A DNA stretch of 64,000 nucleotides from the NCBI RefSeq assembly GCF_004341365.1, contig NZ_SLXH01000001.1, positions 1-64,000 on the forward strand. Reading direction: 5' to 3'. The stretch is from Simplicispira metamorpha (GTDB lineage Bacteria > Pseudomonadota > Gammaproteobacteria > Burkholderiales > Burkholderiaceae_C). Positions 62,615 through 64,000 of the stretch are shown piece by piece. The notes beneath the pieces are model-generated. The model was not told where the DNA came from. It searched no databases and worked only from the letters and a program-made list of their open reading frames with translations. A program made the translations under genes and the position numbers. Each line of letters begins with the position of its first letter. Position 1 is the first letter of the stretch.

Positions 62615-63115
62615 TCAGTCTTCGAGCAAAGAGCGCAGCATCCAGGCCGTCTGCTCATGCACGGTGAGGCGCTGGGTCAGCAAATCAGCGGTGGGCTGGT
62701 CGTTGGCCTTGTCGGCCACGGGAAACAGCTCGCGCGCGGTGCGGGCCACGGCCTCGTGGCCTTCCACCAGGATGCGCACCATGTCGGTGGCCTTGGGTGG
62801 CTTGGCCGGTGCATCCGGCAGGCTGGTGAGCTTGCCAAACTCGGCATACGAGCCCGGCGCCACATGGCCCAATGAGCGGATGCGCTCGGCCACGGGGTCA
62901 ACTGCGTTCCACAGCTCGGTGTACTGCACCATGAACATGGTGTGCAGGGTGTTGAACATGGGCCCGGTCACGTTCCAGTGGAAGTTGTGCGTGGTCAGGT
63001 ACAGCGTGTAGGTGTCGGCCAGCAGGTGCGACAGGCCCTGGGCAATGGCAGCACGGTCTTTGTCGCCAATGCCGATGTGGATACCGGGGACGGTGGTCTT
63101 GGAAGCTTTGGCCAT
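62615..63115 (-). CDS. dps: Dps family ferritin-like DNA protection protein
   Basis: A 166-residue Dps. Ferroxidase residues are present: His in TTHNFHWNV (~43-51) and Asp/Glu in [19 protein letters not shown] (~70-88). It forms a 12-mer that stores iron and shields DNA. It lies directly downstream of oxyR on the same strand with a weak terminator between, an arrangement in which OxyR could control dps. Start [15 protein letters not shown] with AGGAG 6 bases upstream. Confidence 0.95.
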   Translation of the reverse strand: MAKASKTTVPGIHIGIGDKDRAAIAQGLSHLLADTYTLYLTTHNFHWNVTGPMFNTLHTMFMVQYTELWNAVDPVAERIRSLGHVAPGSYAEFGKLTSLPDAPAKPPKATDMVRILVEGHEAVARTARELFPVADKANDQPTADLLTQRLTVHEQTAWMLRSLLED

Positions 63116-63139
63116 GGTTTTCTCCTGGGATGGTGGGTG

Positions 63140-63159
63140 AAAAAAGCCGCCTACAGGCG
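63140..63159 (-). terminator. weak terminator between oxyR and dps
   Basis: On the minus strand CGCC-TGTA-GGCG then GC and T6. A four-base-pair stem only, so partial readthrough from oxyR into dps is likely. Confidence 0.45.
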
Positions 63160-63185
63160 CACAACCACTGTAGCGCAATCGTGTT

Positions 63186-64000
63186 TCAGGACAGGCGGGT
63201 CACGCCCGGCAGCTCGCAGGCGTAAATGGCATTGCGCAGGGCGGCAATTGCTTCGTAGCGTGTGAAACTGCGCCGCCAGGCCAGCACCACACGGCGCATG
63301 GGCGGGGCGGCGCTGGCATCGCTCTCGCACACCGGCAGGTAGCGGATATAGGTTTCGTCGCTTTTGCGCCGGCGCGAAGTAATTTGCAGCGCCGTGCGCG
63401 GCACCGCCAGGCGTGGCACCAGCGTCACGCCCATACCGGCGGCCACCATGTGCTTGATGGTTTCCAGCGACGAGCCTTCAAAGCTTTTGCGTATGCCCTC
63501 AGCGTTGCTGGAAAAACGCGCGAACTCGGGGCAGACCTCCAGCACATGGTCACGAAAACAGTGGCCTGCCCCCAGCAAGAGCATGGTCTCGTTCTTGAGC
63601 TGCTGCGCCGTCACCGACTTTTGCCCTGCCAGCGGATGGTTGCTGGGCACGGCGGCCAGAAAAGGCTCGTCGTACAACGGCGCCATGGCCAGGCCGGTAT
63701 CGGGAAAGGGCTCGGCCAGGATGGCACAGTCGATCTCCCCCGTGCGCAGCATCTCCAGCAGCCGGGCGGTGAAGTTCTCTTGCAGCATCAGCGGCATTTG
63801 CGGCGTGCGCTCTATGCAGTGGCGCACCAGTTCTGGCAGCAGATAGGGGCCGATGGTGTAGATCACCCCCAAGGTCAGTGCGCCTGCCAGCGGGTCTTTG
63901 CCGCGCTTGGCAATCTCCTTGATGGCCGCAGCCTGCTCCAGCACGCTTTGCGCCTGGCGCACGATGTCTTCACCCAGTGGCGTCACCGAGACTTCGCCCA
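63186..64000 (-). CDS. oxyR: hydrogen-peroxide-sensing LysR regulator OxyR, truncated by window edge
   Basis: C-terminal ~271 residues of an LTTR; the HTH lies beyond the right edge and the frame is open to base 64000. The effector domain contains the redox pair in [17 protein letters not shown] (Cys-x8-Cys), the OxyR hallmark whose disulfide forms on peroxide. [23 protein letters not shown] follows as in OxyR. Dps and other peroxide defence genes are the usual targets. Confidence 0.93.
   Translation of the reverse strand, partial: GEVSVTPLGEDIVRQAQSVLEQAAAIKEIAKRGKDPLAGALTLGVIYTIGPYLLPELVRHCIERTPQMPLMLQENFTARLLEMLRTGEIDCAILAEPFPDTGLAMAPLYDEPFLAAVPSNHPLAGQKSVTAQQLKNETMLLLGAGHCFRDHVLEVCPEFARFSSNAEGIRKSFEGSSLETIKHMVAAGMGVTLVPRLAVPRTALQITSRRRKSDETYIRYLPVCESDASAAPPMRRVVLAWRRSFTRYEAIAALRNAIYACELPGVTRLS

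Overview
The window is high-GC bacterial chromosome. Gene content and order point to a betaproteobacterium of the Comamonadaceae (Acidovorax/Comamonas/Delftia-like): a class I PHB synthase with a PhaM-type granule protein, meta-cleavage of protocatechuate, Bug/TctC solute receptors, and dispersed short repeats of the kind common in this family. It is ordinary chromosome with no phage, integrase or transposase. The only conspicuously less GC-rich accessory-looking gene is the truncated hydrolase at the left edge.

Layout. 1-7.0 kb: truncated alpha/beta hydrolase, YnfA, Dtd, a GlcG/HbpS-like secreted protein, the DbpA helicase, an MgtC/DUF4010 membrane protein and AMP nucleosidase. 7.0-13 kb (minus strand): phaC, an unknown gene, fabI, a MaoC-phosphotransacetylase fusion and ackA, which look like one carbon-storage/overflow operon. 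13-16.2 kb: a NodIJ-type ABC exporter whose two genes are split by a DUF1016/YhcG PD-(D/E)XK nuclease gene. 16.3-23 kb: GMC oxidoreductase, 3-hydroxybutyryl-CoA dehydrogenase, SrkA kinase, an MFS-PlsC fusion and an HTH regulator. 23-44.7 kb: an aromatic-acid island. pobR/pobA convert 4-hydroxybenzoate to protocatechuate. A CoA-dependent hydroxycinnamate block (acyl-CoA dehydrogenase, Bug, SDR dehydrogenase, feruloyl-CoA synthetase, hydratase, CouO-like amidohydrolase, MarR regulator) should deliver 4-hydroxybenzoate or vanillate. A lig/pmd operon (ligJ, ligK, Bug, ligI, fused ligAB, ligC, aldo-keto reductase, a second ligA and ligB) with a divergent LysR gene takes protocatechuate toward pyruvate and oxaloacetate. 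44.8-48.3 kb: small secreted WXXGXW-like protein, FIST protein, PhaM, copper chaperone PCu(A)C. 48.3-57.3 kb (minus strand): the spc and alpha ribosomal operons from rplN to rplQ, including secY, rpoA and rpmJ, ending in an initiator tRNA gene. 57.5-64 kb: proC, ubiA, a Cys-rich membrane protein, a CPBP-family protein, a CYTH-CHAD protein, dps, and oxyR running off the right edge.

Two repeat systems stand out. A ~60-bp element with core ATAGCTGCTTGCGC occurs about 13-14 times. It is in all seven convergent gene junctions that have more than 100 bp of spacer, in no divergent junction, and at least once in frame inside a coding gene (srkA). Between pobA and the acyl-CoA dehydrogenase gene, about 800 bp is built as a nested imperfect palindrome of two inverted arms, flanked by two of those short elements.

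Starts were chosen by reading the DNA for ribosome-binding sites and family-typical N-termini. Nothing here was checked by database search.
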